Shown: one piece after another, positions 52,765 to 61,517 of the stretch
Position numbering within the stretch: the stretch's first letter is position 1
How the letters are laid out: every line of letters starts with the position of its first letter
Origin: Variovorax paradoxus_P
GTDB taxonomy: Bacteria; Pseudomonadota; Gammaproteobacteria; Burkholderiales; Burkholderiaceae_C
NCBI RefSeq assembly: GCF_050627025.1
Contig: NZ_CP192472.1
DNA: 64,000 nucleotides
Strand: one strand, 5' to 3'
Notes under the pieces: model-generated
Database searches by the model: none
The model's input: only the letters and a program-made list of their open reading frames with translations
Told to the model about the DNA's origin: nothing
Program-made: the position numbers and the translations under genes

Positions 52765-55157
52765 TCGATCGAGACACCGCGGGCGGCCCGCCGACCTGGC
52801 AGCGCCGCGCGTTGGTGCTGCTGGTGTGGGCGCTCGTCCTGCTGGCAGGCGCATTGCAGATCGCGCGAACGCATTTCAGCGCGGATCTCTCGGCTTTTCT
52901 GCCCAAGAGCCCTGACGTGCGGCAGCAGGTGCTCATCGAGCAACTGCAAAGCGGCGTGGCTTCGCGCACGCTGCTGCTCGGTATCGAGGGCGGTGCGAAC
53001 GTGGAGCAGCGCGCAGCGGTGTCGCGCGCAGTGGCCAAGGCCATGCGCGAAAGCCGGCTGTTCGACCTGATCCAGAACGGCGACACGGGCGACTGGTCCG
53101 AAGCCGGCACCTGGGTGTTCCAGCACCGCTATCAGCTTTCGCCGAGCGTCAAACCCGAGCAGTTCACCGTCGATGGGTTGCGCGACGCAATCAACGAAAC
53201 GCTGTCGATGCTGGGTACGCCCGCGGGCAACGTGATCAAGCCCTTGCTCGACCGCGATCCGACCGGAGAAACGCAGCGCATTGCAGTCGACCTTGCCCCG
53301 GCCAGCGCACCGCGCAGCGAGGACGGCGTGTGGATGTCTCGCTCGGCGCCGCGTGCGCTCATGATTGCCACCACGCGCGCAGCGGGCAGCGATCTCGATG
53401 CCCAGGCTGTTGCCATTGCACGCGTGCATGCGGCCTTCGACGCCGCAACGCTCGACATGGGCGAGGCCAAGCCCAAGCTGCTGCTCAGCGGCCCGCCGGT
53501 GTTCTCGGTGCTGAGCCGCGACAAGATCAAGACCGAAGCGACCCACCTCGCCATCGTGGGCGGCATCGTGATGGGCGGGTTGCTGCTGCTGGCGTTCGCG
53601 TCGCCGCGTGCGCTGGTCATCGCATTCTTGCCCGTGGCCACGGGCGTGGTCATCGGTACCGCCGCGGTGAGCGTGGTGTTTGGCTCCGTGCACGGCATGA
53701 CGCTGGGCTTTGGCAGCACGCTGATCGGAGAGACGGTCGACTACGCCATTTATTACCTCATCCAGGCGCGCGGCGCCGCCGTTGCGGGCACTGGTTGGGC
53801 GAGGTGGCGCGACGTGCATTGGCCCACGGTGCGGCTCGGGCTGCTCACATCGGTGTGCGGCTTCGCGGCGCTGGTGTTTTCCGGCTTTCCAGGTCTCGCG
53901 CAGCTCGGCGTTTTCTCCATTGCGGGGCTCGTGGCCGCTGCACTTGCCACGCGCTACGTCTTGCCAATGCTCGCGCCGGACGGCGCCACCGGCATGGGCA
54001 TGCGCAAATACATGGCGCGTGGAGCCGGCCTGCTGGTTCGCGGCCTGCCGCGCCTTCGCTGGGTGCTGGCCGGCCTGGGCGTTGCCGCACTGGCGCTGGT
54101 TGTGTGGCAGGGCGGCCATCTGTGGCGCGCCGATCTGGGCGCGATGAGCCCGGTGCCAAAGTCGGCCCAGCAGCTCGACGAAATGCTGCGCGCCGATATC
54201 GGCACCGGCGACGGCAGCACTCTGGTGGTGGTCTACGGTGCAGACGAAGAAACCGCGCTGCGCAACACCGAGACTGCCGCGGCACGGCTCGAGGCACTGG
54301 TCGACAAGGGCGAGCTCGGCGGCTTCGAAACAGTAACGCGCGTGCTGCCGAGCGCGGCAACCCAGGCGGCGCGCCTCGCCAGCCTGCCCGATGGCGAAAC
54401 GCTGCGAACCCGCCTTGCGGAGGCCACGCAAGGGTCGCCGTTGCCCGCCACGCGCCTGGGCCCCTTCCTGGCCGAAGTCGAAGCCGCGCGCAAGTTGGCG
54501 CCCGTGCGGCGAGCCGACCTGAAGGACGGCCCGCTCGGTTCGGTCGTCAACACACTCATGTACCAGCGCCCCGGCGGCGGCTGGTCGACGCTATTGGTTC
54601 TTCATCCGGGCCCGAAGTTCGATGCCGGGCGGCTCGAAGCGACGCTTGCCGGTGCGCCTGAAGTGCAGGTGGTCGACGTGGGCCGTGAGCTGGCAGGGCT
54701 CTATCAACGCTACCTGCATGAGGCCTTTGTGCAGGTGCTGCTCGGCGCCTTGGCGGTCGTGGTGCTGCTCGGCATCTACCTGCGTTCGGGCCGGCGCCTG
54801 CTTGCGGTGTGCCAGCCGCTGGTGGTCGCGGTGGTGCTCACCCTCGGCGGCATGGCTGTGCTCCAGGTGCCGCTGGGTATCTTGCACCTGGTGGGGCTGC
54901 TGTTGATCGTGGCGGTTGGCTCGAACTACGCGCTCTTTTTCGACCAGCTGCGTGTTTCCGGCCGAGCCGATGAAGACACACTGGCCTCGCTGATGCTGGC
55001 CAATGTGACCACGGTGGTCTCCTTCGGGCTGATCGCAATTTCGGATATTCCGGCGCTTTCGTCGATCGGCCGCGTGGTCGCGCCGGGTGCCTTGCTGGCA
55101 CTGCTGCTCTCGGCGGCTTTCGCGAGCCGGGTAACACCGCCAACCGCGCGCGGCTGA
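52761..55157 (+). CDS. MMPL/RND-family exporter of the aryl-polyene locus
   Basis: A 798-residue exporter with two repeats of a large periplasmic domain followed by helical bundles (about 12 helices): the first bundle near 255-420, the second near 655-795. VVGGIVMGGLLLLAFAS and LLLIVAVGSNYALFFDQLR mark the transport helices; the GSTLIGETVDYAIYYLIQ helix carries the acidic residue of the proton path. It is predicted to export the aryl polyene lipid. The GTG start overlaps the LolA-like stop. Confidence 0.9.
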   Translation: MIDRDTAGGPPTWQRRALVLLVWALVLLAGALQIARTHFSADLSAFLPKSPDVRQQVLIEQLQSGVASRTLLLGIEGGANVEQRAAVSRAVAKAMRESRLFDLIQNGDTGDWSEAGTWVFQHRYQLSPSVKPEQFTVDGLRDAINETLSMLGTPAGNVIKPLLDRDPTGETQRIAVDLAPASAPRSEDGVWMSRSAPRALMIATTRAAGSDLDAQAVAIARVHAAFDAATLDMGEAKPKLLLSGPPVFSVLSRDKIKTEATHLAIVGGIVMGGLLLLAFASPRALVIAFLPVATGVVIGTAAVSVVFGSVHGMTLGFGSTLIGETVDYAIYYLIQARGAAVAGTGWARWRDVHWPTVRLGLLTSVCGFAALVFSGFPGLAQLGVFSIAGLVAAALATRYVLPMLAPDGATGMGMRKYMARGAGLLVRGLPRLRWVLAGLGVAALALVVWQGGHLWRADLGAMSPVPKSAQQLDEMLRADIGTGDGSTLVVVYGADEETALRNTETAAARLEALVDKGELGGFETVTRVLPSAATQAARLASLPDGETLRTRLAEATQGSPLPATRLGPFLAEVEAARKLAPVRRADLKDGPLGSVVNTLMYQRPGGGWSTLLVLHPGPKFDAGRLEATLAGAPEVQVVDVGRELAGLYQRYLHEAFVQVLLGALAVVVLLGIYLRSGRRLLAVCQPLVVAVVLTLGGMAVLQVPLGILHLVGLLLIVAVGSNYALFFDQLRVSGRADEDTLASLMLANVTTVVSFGLIAISDIPALSSIGRVVAPGALLALLLSAAFASRVTPPTARG

Positions 55158-55999
55158 TGGGAAAATCCTGCTCCATGTCTTCTGCATCTGCCACAGCTTC
55201 CGGACCCTGGCCCTTGCCTCCGGCCATCCGCGCGAGCGCGTTGGTGCATATAGCCGCCCTCGGTGCGGGCGCGTTGGTGCCAGGTGCGGTGCCCTGGGCC
55301 ATTGGTGCGGTCGTGCTGAACCATGCGCTCATAACCGGTGCGGGGCTCACGCCACGCAGCAGTCTTCTGGGGCCGAACGTCACGTGCTTGCCCGAGGCGG
55401 CCGGCGCACGGCGCGAAGTGGCCATCACCATCGACGATGGCCCCGAGCCCGAAGTGACGCCGCGCGTGCTCGACCTGCTGGATGCCTATGGCCAGCGCGC
55501 CACTTTCTTCTGCATTGCCGAGCGCGTGCTTGCGCACCCGGCTCTTGCGCGCGAGATGGTGGCGCGGGGCCACAGCATTCAGAATCACACCGCGCGGCAC
55601 CGGCACAATTTTTCTTTTCTCGGGCCTCGCGGCTTTGCCAACGAAATAGCGCGGGCTCAAGACATCCTGGCTGAAACCATCGGCCAGCGTCCCACCTGTT
55701 TTCGCGCGCCGGCAGGCTTGCGCAACCCGTTCCTGGAGCCGGTGCTGCACCGGCTGGGCCTTTCGCTCGTCAGCTGGACGCGCCGCGGGTTCGACACGCG
55801 CGAAGGAAATCCCGCCAAGGTCATGGCGCGCCTTACCCGCAATCTGCAGGCGCGCGACATCTTGCTTCTGCACGATGGCAACGCCGCGCGCACCCCTGAA
55901 GGAAACCCCGTTTTGTTGGAGGTATTGCCCTTGCTGCTCGAACGCCTGCGCGCCGATGGCCTCAGCGCCGTCACTCTGCCCGAGGGCCTGAAGCCATGA
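55157..55999 (+). CDS. NodB-type polysaccharide deacetylase family protein
   Basis: A 280-residue protein of carbohydrate-esterase family 4. An N-terminal hydrophobic region (about 24-58) is followed by the NodB domain with the metal triad and catalytic base: TIDDGPEPE (motif 1, Asp), NHTARH (motif 2, two His), RAPAG (motif 3) and a final HDG-like LLLHDGN. It may act on a sugar or lipid-linked intermediate of the polyene. ATG overlaps the MMPL stop by one base and the end overlaps the methyltransferase by four. Confidence 0.85.
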   Translation: MGKSCSMSSASATASGPWPLPPAIRASALVHIAALGAGALVPGAVPWAIGAVVLNHALITGAGLTPRSSLLGPNVTCLPEAAGARREVAITIDDGPEPEVTPRVLDLLDAYGQRATFFCIAERVLAHPALAREMVARGHSIQNHTARHRHNFSFLGPRGFANEIARAQDILAETIGQRPTCFRAPAGLRNPFLEPVLHRLGLSLVSWTRRGFDTREGNPAKVMARLTRNLQARDILLLHDGNAARTPEGNPVLLEVLPLLLERLRADGLSAVTLPEGLKP

Positions 56000-56769
56000 G
56001 CGCGGTGCTGCCTTCTTCAACCGTAACGACCGACAGCGCCTGGCGTGAACTGCACGAGGCAGCCACCATTCCCTACAAGAAGGGCGGCAGCTTTGCGTGG
56101 CACTTCGCTCGCGGCAAGCTGGGGCGCGATCCGGTGTTTCGCGGGCTGCTCGAACGCGGGCTGATCGGGCCGGAGCATCGCCGCGTGGTCGACATCGGCT
56201 GCGGGCAGGGGCTGTTTGCCAGCCTGCTCGCATCGATGAGCCGCATGCAGGCGCAGGGCCGCTGGCCTTCGTCGTGGAAGCCCACGCCGCCCGCAGCCGA
56301 TTACACCGGTATCGAACTCATGCCCAAGGACGTGGCGCGTGCAGAAGCGTCCATCGGGCATTTGCAGCCCGCGCCCAAGCTGGTCTGCGCCGACATGTGT
56401 TCGGCGGTGCTGCCCGAGTGCGACCTGGTCGTGATTCTCGACGTGCTGCACTACGTGAACATCGAGGCGCAAGACGGCGTTCTGCAGCGCGTGCGCGATG
56501 CGCTGCAGCGCGGCGGCAGCCCCAACGCGCGGCTTCTGTTGCGCGTGGGCGATGCATCGAGCAAGCGCGGCTTTGCCATCAGCCAGTGGGTCGACCGCAC
56601 CGTGACGCGCATCCGCGGTCACAAGGTGTCGCCCACGTGGGGCCGTCCGCTGACCGACTGGATCGCGGCGCTGCAGCGGCTGGGCTTCAAGGTGCAGAGC
56701 ATTCCAATGAGCGAAGGCACGCCGTTTGCCAACGTGCTGCTGGTGGCCGACCTGGAGCGCGCTGCGTGA
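55996..56769 (+). CDS. Class I SAM-dependent methyltransferase
   Basis: A 257-residue class I methyltransferase with the glycine loop VDIGCGQGLFASLLA (near 66-80), the acidic Glu of YTGIELM and motif IV DLVVILDVLHYVNIEAQ. It is located among the chain-assembly genes and may methylate the aryl head or a chain intermediate. It overlaps the deacetylase and dehydratase genes by four bases each. Confidence 0.88.
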   Translation: MSAVLPSSTVTTDSAWRELHEAATIPYKKGGSFAWHFARGKLGRDPVFRGLLERGLIGPEHRRVVDIGCGQGLFASLLASMSRMQAQGRWPSSWKPTPPAADYTGIELMPKDVARAEASIGHLQPAPKLVCADMCSAVLPECDLVVILDVLHYVNIEAQDGVLQRVRDALQRGGSPNARLLLRVGDASSKRGFAISQWVDRTVTRIRGHKVSPTWGRPLTDWIAALQRLGFKVQSIPMSEGTPFANVLLVADLERAA

Positions 56770-57239
56770 CAACGGCCCCGCAAACGCTCGACCGCGCGGG
56801 CATCGCACAGCGCATTCCGCACAGCGGCAGCATGTGCCTGCTCGACCGGCTCGAGCGTTGGGACACAGAGTCAATCCATTGCAGCACCCGCACGCATGAG
56901 CAGCCGGACAACCCGCTGCGAACGGCGGACGGCCTGCTTGCGCCCAATGCCATTGAGTACGCCGCGCAGGCCATGGCGCTGCATGGCGGCCTGTTGGCGG
57001 CCGAGGGCAGCACGCCTTCAGCCGGATTCCTTGCGAGTGCGCGCAACGTGCGCTTCGCGGTCGCCCGGCTCGACGACATTGCCGGCGCACTGCAGGTGCA
57101 GGCGCGGCGCCTCTCAGGCGATACCAACCAGATTCTTTATGAATTCGCGGTGAAGAACAGCGACGGCCTCATGCTGGCCGAAGGCCGCGCCGTGGTGGTG
57201 CTGAACACGCCGCTTGCAACCGGAGCGACTGCCACATGA
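56766..57239 (+). CDS. ApeP-like 3-hydroxyacyl-ACP dehydratase
   Basis: A 157-residue hot-dog protein with IAQRIPHSGSMCLLDRL near the start and LLAPNAIEYAAQAMALHGGLLA (the position of the catalytic Glu in FabA/FabZ-like enzymes). It would dehydrate the beta-hydroxyacyl chain at each polyene extension round. The GTG start overlaps the methyltransferase stop by four bases. The other dehydratase domain is in the ligase fusion. Confidence 0.85.
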   Translation: MTTAPQTLDRAGIAQRIPHSGSMCLLDRLERWDTESIHCSTRTHEQPDNPLRTADGLLAPNAIEYAAQAMALHGGLLAAEGSTPSAGFLASARNVRFAVARLDDIAGALQVQARRLSGDTNQILYEFAVKNSDGLMLAEGRAVVVLNTPLATGATAT

Positions 57240-57973
57240 CCATGAGCCTCGAAGGAAAACGCGCACTCGTCACCGGTGCCAGCGGGGCGCTGGGTGCCGC
57301 CATGGCCGAGCGCCTTGCGCGCGACGGCGCCACTGTGCTGCTGCACGCGAACTCGCGGCCCGAGGCTGTAGAGCAGCTGGCGGCCAGGATTGCCGCAGCG
57401 GGTGGCAAGGCCGAATGCCACGTGTTCGACCTGCGCAGCGACGAAGCGTGCCGCGTGGCATGCGAACGAATGCTCGTAGATGGGCCGGTTCAGATCGTCG
57501 TCAACAACGCGGGCGTGCACGACGACGCGGTGCTGCCGGGCATGCGCGCCGACCAGTGGCACAAGGTCATCGACATTTCGCTCAACGGCTTTTTTCGCGT
57601 GACGCAGCCGCTGTTGCTGCCCATGATGCGCACCCGCTGGGGCCGCGTGCTCAATATCTCGTCCGTCTCGGCGCTCACCGGCAATCGCGGACAGGTCAAC
57701 TATGCGGCCGCCAAGGGCGCACTCAACAGTGCAACCAAGGCGCTGTCGCTCGAAGTGGCCTCGCGCGGTGTCACGGTCAACGCCATTGCGCCGGGCATCA
57801 TCGCCTCGCCCATGGCCGATGCTACGTTCGACCCCGCCATGGTCAACCAGATGGTCCCGATGAAGCGTGCCGGAACGCCGCAAGAAGTGGCGGCGCTGGC
57901 TTCGTTCCTGGCCAGCGACGAGGCGGCCTACATCACGGGCCAGGTGATTTCGATCAACGGCGGAATGATCTGA
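57236..57973 (+). CDS. fabG: 3-oxoacyl-ACP reductase FabG
   Basis: A 245-residue short-chain dehydrogenase. NADPH loop TGASGALGAAMAERLA (13-28), NNAGVHDDA, catalytic Ser in ISSVSA near 139-144, Tyr-x-x-x-Lys as YAAAKGAL near 156-163, and a C-terminal GQVISINGGMI. It reduces the 3-keto intermediate in polyene extension. It ends the plus-strand arm; 31 bases later comes a convergent minus-strand arm. There is no ketosynthase after it. Confidence 0.94.
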   Translation: MTMSLEGKRALVTGASGALGAAMAERLARDGATVLLHANSRPEAVEQLAARIAAAGGKAECHVFDLRSDEACRVACERMLVDGPVQIVVNNAGVHDDAVLPGMRADQWHKVIDISLNGFFRVTQPLLLPMMRTRWGRVLNISSVSALTGNRGQVNYAAAKGALNSATKALSLEVASRGVTVNAIAPGIIASPMADATFDPAMVNQMVPMKRAGTPQEVAALASFLASDEAAYITGQVISINGGMI

Positions 57974-58004
57974 GTTTTTCTGCTGCCGGACGCCCCGCGA
58001 AGCG

Positions 58005-58781
58005 CTATCTCTGAAAAGGCGGCGCCCCACGAAGCTTGCGAAAAACAAGCCCGGGCAGCCGCAGCACGAATTCGATCATCAGACGCGTGTGCATCCACGT
58101 CAGCAGCACGTTGTCGCGCCCATAGCGAAAGTGCGAAACCCCGCCTTCCTCGGCGCTCAGGTACTTCACCGGCGCATCGATGTTCACTGGCTTGACACCG
58201 CGCCACGCCAGCCGCACGACGGCTTCGGTGTCGAAGTCGAAGCGGCGCATCCAGGGCTGCCGCGCCATGACGGCGATCAGGTCGGCAATCGGGTACACGC
58301 GAAATCCGTAGAGTGAATCGCCAACGCCGGCAAACAGGGTTTCCAGCTGCGTCCAGCCGTTGGACACACGCCTTCCGCGCACGCGCAGCAGCGGGGCGGA
58401 GGCGTCGAACACCGGCCGGCCGAGCACCATGGTTTCGGGGCGCGCCTCTGATGCGGCCATGAACGAAGGAATCAGGTCGGCGGGATGCTGGCCGTCGGAA
58501 TCCATGGTCAGCGCATGCGTGAAGCCGGCCTCGCGCGCCGCCTGCAAGCCATGCAGCACGGCCGCGCCCTTGCCCTGGTTTTGCGGCAGCAGCCAGACCC
58601 GCAGGCCCGGGTCGCCGGCGGCCATCTGCTGCAGGCGTTCGCCGGTGCCGTCGGTGCTGCCGTCGACCACGACCCACACGGGGTTCCATTGCGCGCGGGC
58701 CGCTTCGACGGTCGAAAACAGGCGCTCGCCCGTGTTGTAGCTGGGGATCAGGACAAGGTGTGTGCGCGAGGCGTCTGGCAT
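58005..58781 (-). CDS. Family 2 glycosyltransferase
   Basis: A 258-residue GT2 enzyme (DPM1-like) with SYNTGERLFSTV, VVVDGSTDGTGERL (40-46 for the first Asp motif), DSDGQHPADL (about 93-99) and the FDFDTEAVVRLA segment; no clear transmembrane tail. It may glycosylate the pigment or its lipid anchor. The ATG lies inside the PlsC gene end (34-base overlap). It is the last gene of the minus-strand arm. Confidence 0.88.
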   Translation of the reverse strand: MPDASRTHLVLIPSYNTGERLFSTVEAARAQWNPVWVVVDGSTDGTGERLQQMAAGDPGLRVWLLPQNQGKGAAVLHGLQAAREAGFTHALTMDSDGQHPADLIPSFMAASEARPETMVLGRPVFDASAPLLRVRGRRVSNGWTQLETLFAGVGDSLYGFRVYPIADLIAVMARQPWMRRFDFDTEAVVRLAWRGVKPVNIDAPVKYLSAEEGGVSHFRYGRDNVLLTWMHTRLMIEFVLRLPGLVFRKLRGAPPFQR

Positions 58782-59545
58782 TCGGGGGACGCGTCGGTGG
58801 CGCGCTGTTCCATGTTTTGGCGAAAGTATTGTTCCAGCTCCGATTGCAGCACGTGGCTGTCCTGCATGGGCGCAAAACGCTGGCCCAGGCGGAGCGTGAA
58901 GACGATGGGCAGCGGCGGCACGCGCCACAGCGGCCATCCCTTGCTGAGGTACGGCGAGTCGGTTTCGATGAACACGGTCTGGACAGGCGCCTGCGCAAGC
59001 TTGGCGATCAGCGTCACGCCGTGTCCGAACGGGTTGAGCGGCGGCGTCACGGTGCGCGTGCCTTCCGGAAAAATGACCAGCTGCCCGCCGTTTCGCAGGT
59101 CCGCCACGGCCAGGCGCACCATGGTGCGCGCCGATTCGTTGCTGATGTAGCGCGCAAGCCGCGCGCCCGCGCCCAGAAAAATGTTGCGCAGCAGGTCGGC
59201 CTTCATGATGCAAGCGCTACGCGGCAGCCGCGCCACCAGCAGCAACGCATCGAGCATCGTGGGATGGTTGGCAACAAAGATCACGCCCGGCTCGCTGCGC
59301 ATCGGGTCGAGGCAGCTGGCATCGATGCGCATCATTCCGGTCACCGAGGCCAGGCCCCAGAACATGCGGTATGCAAAGGCAATGGTCAGGCGGCCCAGCT
59401 TGCGGGCGGGGGCCTCGGGCACTACCGGGTAAAGCAGCATCGCGACGAAGTTCCAGACCAGCGAAATCAGGCCGAGGAAAAGCAGCAGCGCGTAGAGCAT
59501 CAACGCGAGCGGAATGGTCGTGAGAATGCGCAGCACGCGGGTCAT
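58748..59545 (-). CDS. PlsC-family 1-acylglycerol-3-phosphate-like acyltransferase
   Basis: A 265-residue membrane-bound acyltransferase. Two N-terminal helices (9-40) precede the HX4D motif (NHPTMLD, H94-D99) and the FPEGTRT motif (159-165). It probably transfers the aryl-polyene to a lipid. It overlaps GT2 by 34 bases and lies 37 bases downstream of the chorismatase gene. Confidence 0.88.
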   Translation of the reverse strand: MTRVLRILTTIPLALMLYALLLFLGLISLVWNFVAMLLYPVVPEAPARKLGRLTIAFAYRMFWGLASVTGMMRIDASCLDPMRSEPGVIFVANHPTMLDALLLVARLPRSACIMKADLLRNIFLGAGARLARYISNESARTMVRLAVADLRNGGQLVIFPEGTRTVTPPLNPFGHGVTLIAKLAQAPVQTVFIETDSPYLSKGWPLWRVPPLPIVFTLRLGQRFAPMQDSHVLQSELEQYFRQNMEQRATDASPECQTPRAHTLS

Positions 59546-59582
59546 CGACGTCTTGCCGGTCTGGTCGGATCGCAACGACGGG

Positions 59583-60611
59583 TCAAGCCAGAAGGCGGCC
59601 CGGGGCGACGGCATGGGCCTCGATTTCCACCAGCAAGTCGCTTCGGCAGATGTCCGCCTCCAGGTAGACCGCATGGCGAATCATCGGCGCGTTGCCGCCG
59701 AGGGCGTTCTCGAGCACGCTGCGCACCGCGTCGGTGTCGCCCGGATGGCGCACGTAGACCACGCAGTCGAGCATGGCAAGCGAAAAAGTGGCCGTGACCT
59801 GGCTGTTGGCGGCAGCGATCACCGCTTCGAGGTTGCGCAATGTTTCGCGCGTTTGTTCCAGCACGTCTCCCTGGTGAACGGTTTCATGCCCCACGATGCT
59901 CGCGGTGCCAGAGATGAAAAGCGCCACGTTGCCGTCGCCGACATCGGCCAGGGCGGCGCGCGAAAAGGTGGGCGAGCGCGGGCCGTAGGTTTCGGGATAT
60001 CGGTAGGCGGAGACCTGGCGCGGGTTTTCGACCGGCACAGGGGCCGTTTGTCCGGCCAGGAACCGTATGGACAGTGCGCCCTGGTGAATGCCCAGCGCGC
60101 AAGCCGCCGGTGCGCCTTCGAAGGCGGCGCGGCCGGCTTCGAAAAACGCTTCCTGGCGGCCAAGATTGAACTGGCGGTAGCGCTCCAGCCCGCCGCCGTC
60201 GGCATTGATTTGCGGCAGGTAGTTCCAGATGCGAAGCAGGTGCGGCGTCGCGGCCTGGTCGAGCGTCTTGAAAAGGTCGCGATAGGCGCTGTGCGCAATT
60301 TCGGCCAGGTTCTGTTTTTCCGCGGATTCGTCGATGTCGATGGCACCCAGAAGCCACTGGCCGTTGCTGCGCCAGCGGGCAATGCCGGTGGTGCCCGATT
60401 GAACGTGCCCATTGTTCACGTGCCACACGTCGGCCATGGCGCCATGCCCGGAAAGCACCCGCGCGTTGACGGTAGGCATCCACGCCAGTCCGTGCGGCGT
60501 GCCGTAACCGAGCGCGGCAAAAGGCGCAGTGCCGTTGGCGGCCAGCGCAAGGCTGTCGGCCAGTGAAAGGCGCTCGACGCGCAGATGAGAAATTTCGCCC
60601 TGTACTCGCAC
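59583..60611 (-). CDS. Chorismatase (FkbO/Hyg5/XanB2-like)
   Basis: A 342-residue enzyme of the chorismatase family. Such enzymes convert chorismate to hydroxybenzoate (Hyg5/XanB2 type) or to a dihydroxycyclohexadiene (FkbO type), with loss of pyruvate. The family hallmark SGTASIVGHETVHQGDV near 230 and the C-terminal LLVEIEAHAV with the conserved Glu are visible. XanB2 of Xanthomonas gives 3-hydroxybenzoate for xanthomonadin, so the same role in starting the polyene is likely. The start is GTG at 60609-60611, two bases after the methyltransferase stop. Confidence 0.9.
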   Translation of the reverse strand: MRVQGEISHLRVERLSLADSLALAANGTAPFAALGYGTPHGLAWMPTVNARVLSGHGAMADVWHVNNGHVQSGTTGIARWRSNGQWLLGAIDIDESAEKQNLAEIAHSAYRDLFKTLDQAATPHLLRIWNYLPQINADGGGLERYRQFNLGRQEAFFEAGRAAFEGAPAACALGIHQGALSIRFLAGQTAPVPVENPRQVSAYRYPETYGPRSPTFSRAALADVGDGNVALFISGTASIVGHETVHQGDVLEQTRETLRNLEAVIAAANSQVTATFSLAMLDCVVYVRHPGDTDAVRSVLENALGGNAPMIRHAVYLEADICRSDLLVEIEAHAVAPGRLLA

Positions 60612-60613
60612 GG

Positions 60614-61426
60614 TCAGCCGGCCTCGACAGTGTTTTCTGGCTTGCGGGCCATGTATTCGGAAAAAACGCCGAGGCTCGCGTGCCGGCGCACGTCGGTAAA
60701 GCCGGCGGCGCGCAAGGTTTCCAGCACGCGCTCGGGCGGAATGCAGGCTTCGATGGTGTCCCAGTAGTAGCGCCACAGCTCCGAAGTGTTGCTGTGGCGG
60801 CCGACCACCCGGGCGATGAGCGGCACCACCGCGCGCATGTAGCCCTTGAGCAGGGCTGTTGCAACGCGGCCTTCCGGCTTGGTGATTTCGAGCACCACCA
60901 GGCGTCCGCCGGGGCGCAGCACGCGGTGGAACTCGCTGAAAGCCGCGGCCACGTCGCTGATGTGGCGCATGGCGTAGCCCATGCTCACAAAATCGCAGCT
61001 GGCGTCCGGCCGGGGCAGGGCCTCGGCCACGCCCGGCACCAGTTCAACGCCCGGCAGGTTGATCTGCTCCATCATGCCTACGCTGGGATCGACGCCCACC
61101 AGCTTGCCCGTCGGGCCGATGATCTTGAGCGCCTCGCGTGCGACCAACCCGGTGCCAATGCCCACGTCGAGCACCTGCGCGCCCGCAGCGAGCCCGGCTT
61201 GCGTCAGGGCGGCCCGCCGGTAGGCGGGGCCGGTACCGAAGGCGAGCACGCTTTCGATGCGGTTGTAGTCGGCGGCAGTGCTGTCGAAGATGCGGCGCAG
61301 AAACGCCTGGTGCTCTGCCTCGTCCTTGTAGTACAGCGGCAAGGGGGTGTGCGGCGGCAGGATGGCCGGATTCCCGGGAGCGACAGAAGGCGATGGCGTC
61401 ATCGACGGATTATCACCAAAAGACAT
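60614..61426 (-). CDS. UbiE-like class I methyltransferase
   Basis: A 270-residue methyltransferase resembling UbiE/COQ5: LDVGIGTGLVAREAL (SAM loop near 90), VGVDPSVGMMEQ, and motif post-I YAMRHISDVAAAFSEFHRVLRPGGRLVV. ATG at 61426 or 24 bases downstream at 61402 are both possible. It is coupled to the chorismatase gene (TGA-cc-GTG) and may modify the hydroxybenzoate head group. It is divergent from yebC by about 90 bases, the likely promoter region. Confidence 0.85.
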   Translation of the reverse strand: MSFGDNPSMTPSPSVAPGNPAILPPHTPLPLYYKDEAEHQAFLRRIFDSTAADYNRIESVLAFGTGPAYRRAALTQAGLAAGAQVLDVGIGTGLVAREALKIIGPTGKLVGVDPSVGMMEQINLPGVELVPGVAEALPRPDASCDFVSMGYAMRHISDVAAAFSEFHRVLRPGGRLVVLEITKPEGRVATALLKGYMRAVVPLIARVVGRHSNTSELWRYYWDTIEACIPPERVLETLRAAGFTDVRRHASLGVFSEYMARKPENTVEAG

Positions 61427-61517
61427 GGCCGCTCCGGCTTGGCAGCCCGGCCGTTGCGTGCGCCGGACAGTAAACTCGGAGCCTGCTTTGAAAACACAGG
61501 ATAGCGAGAGAAAAGTC

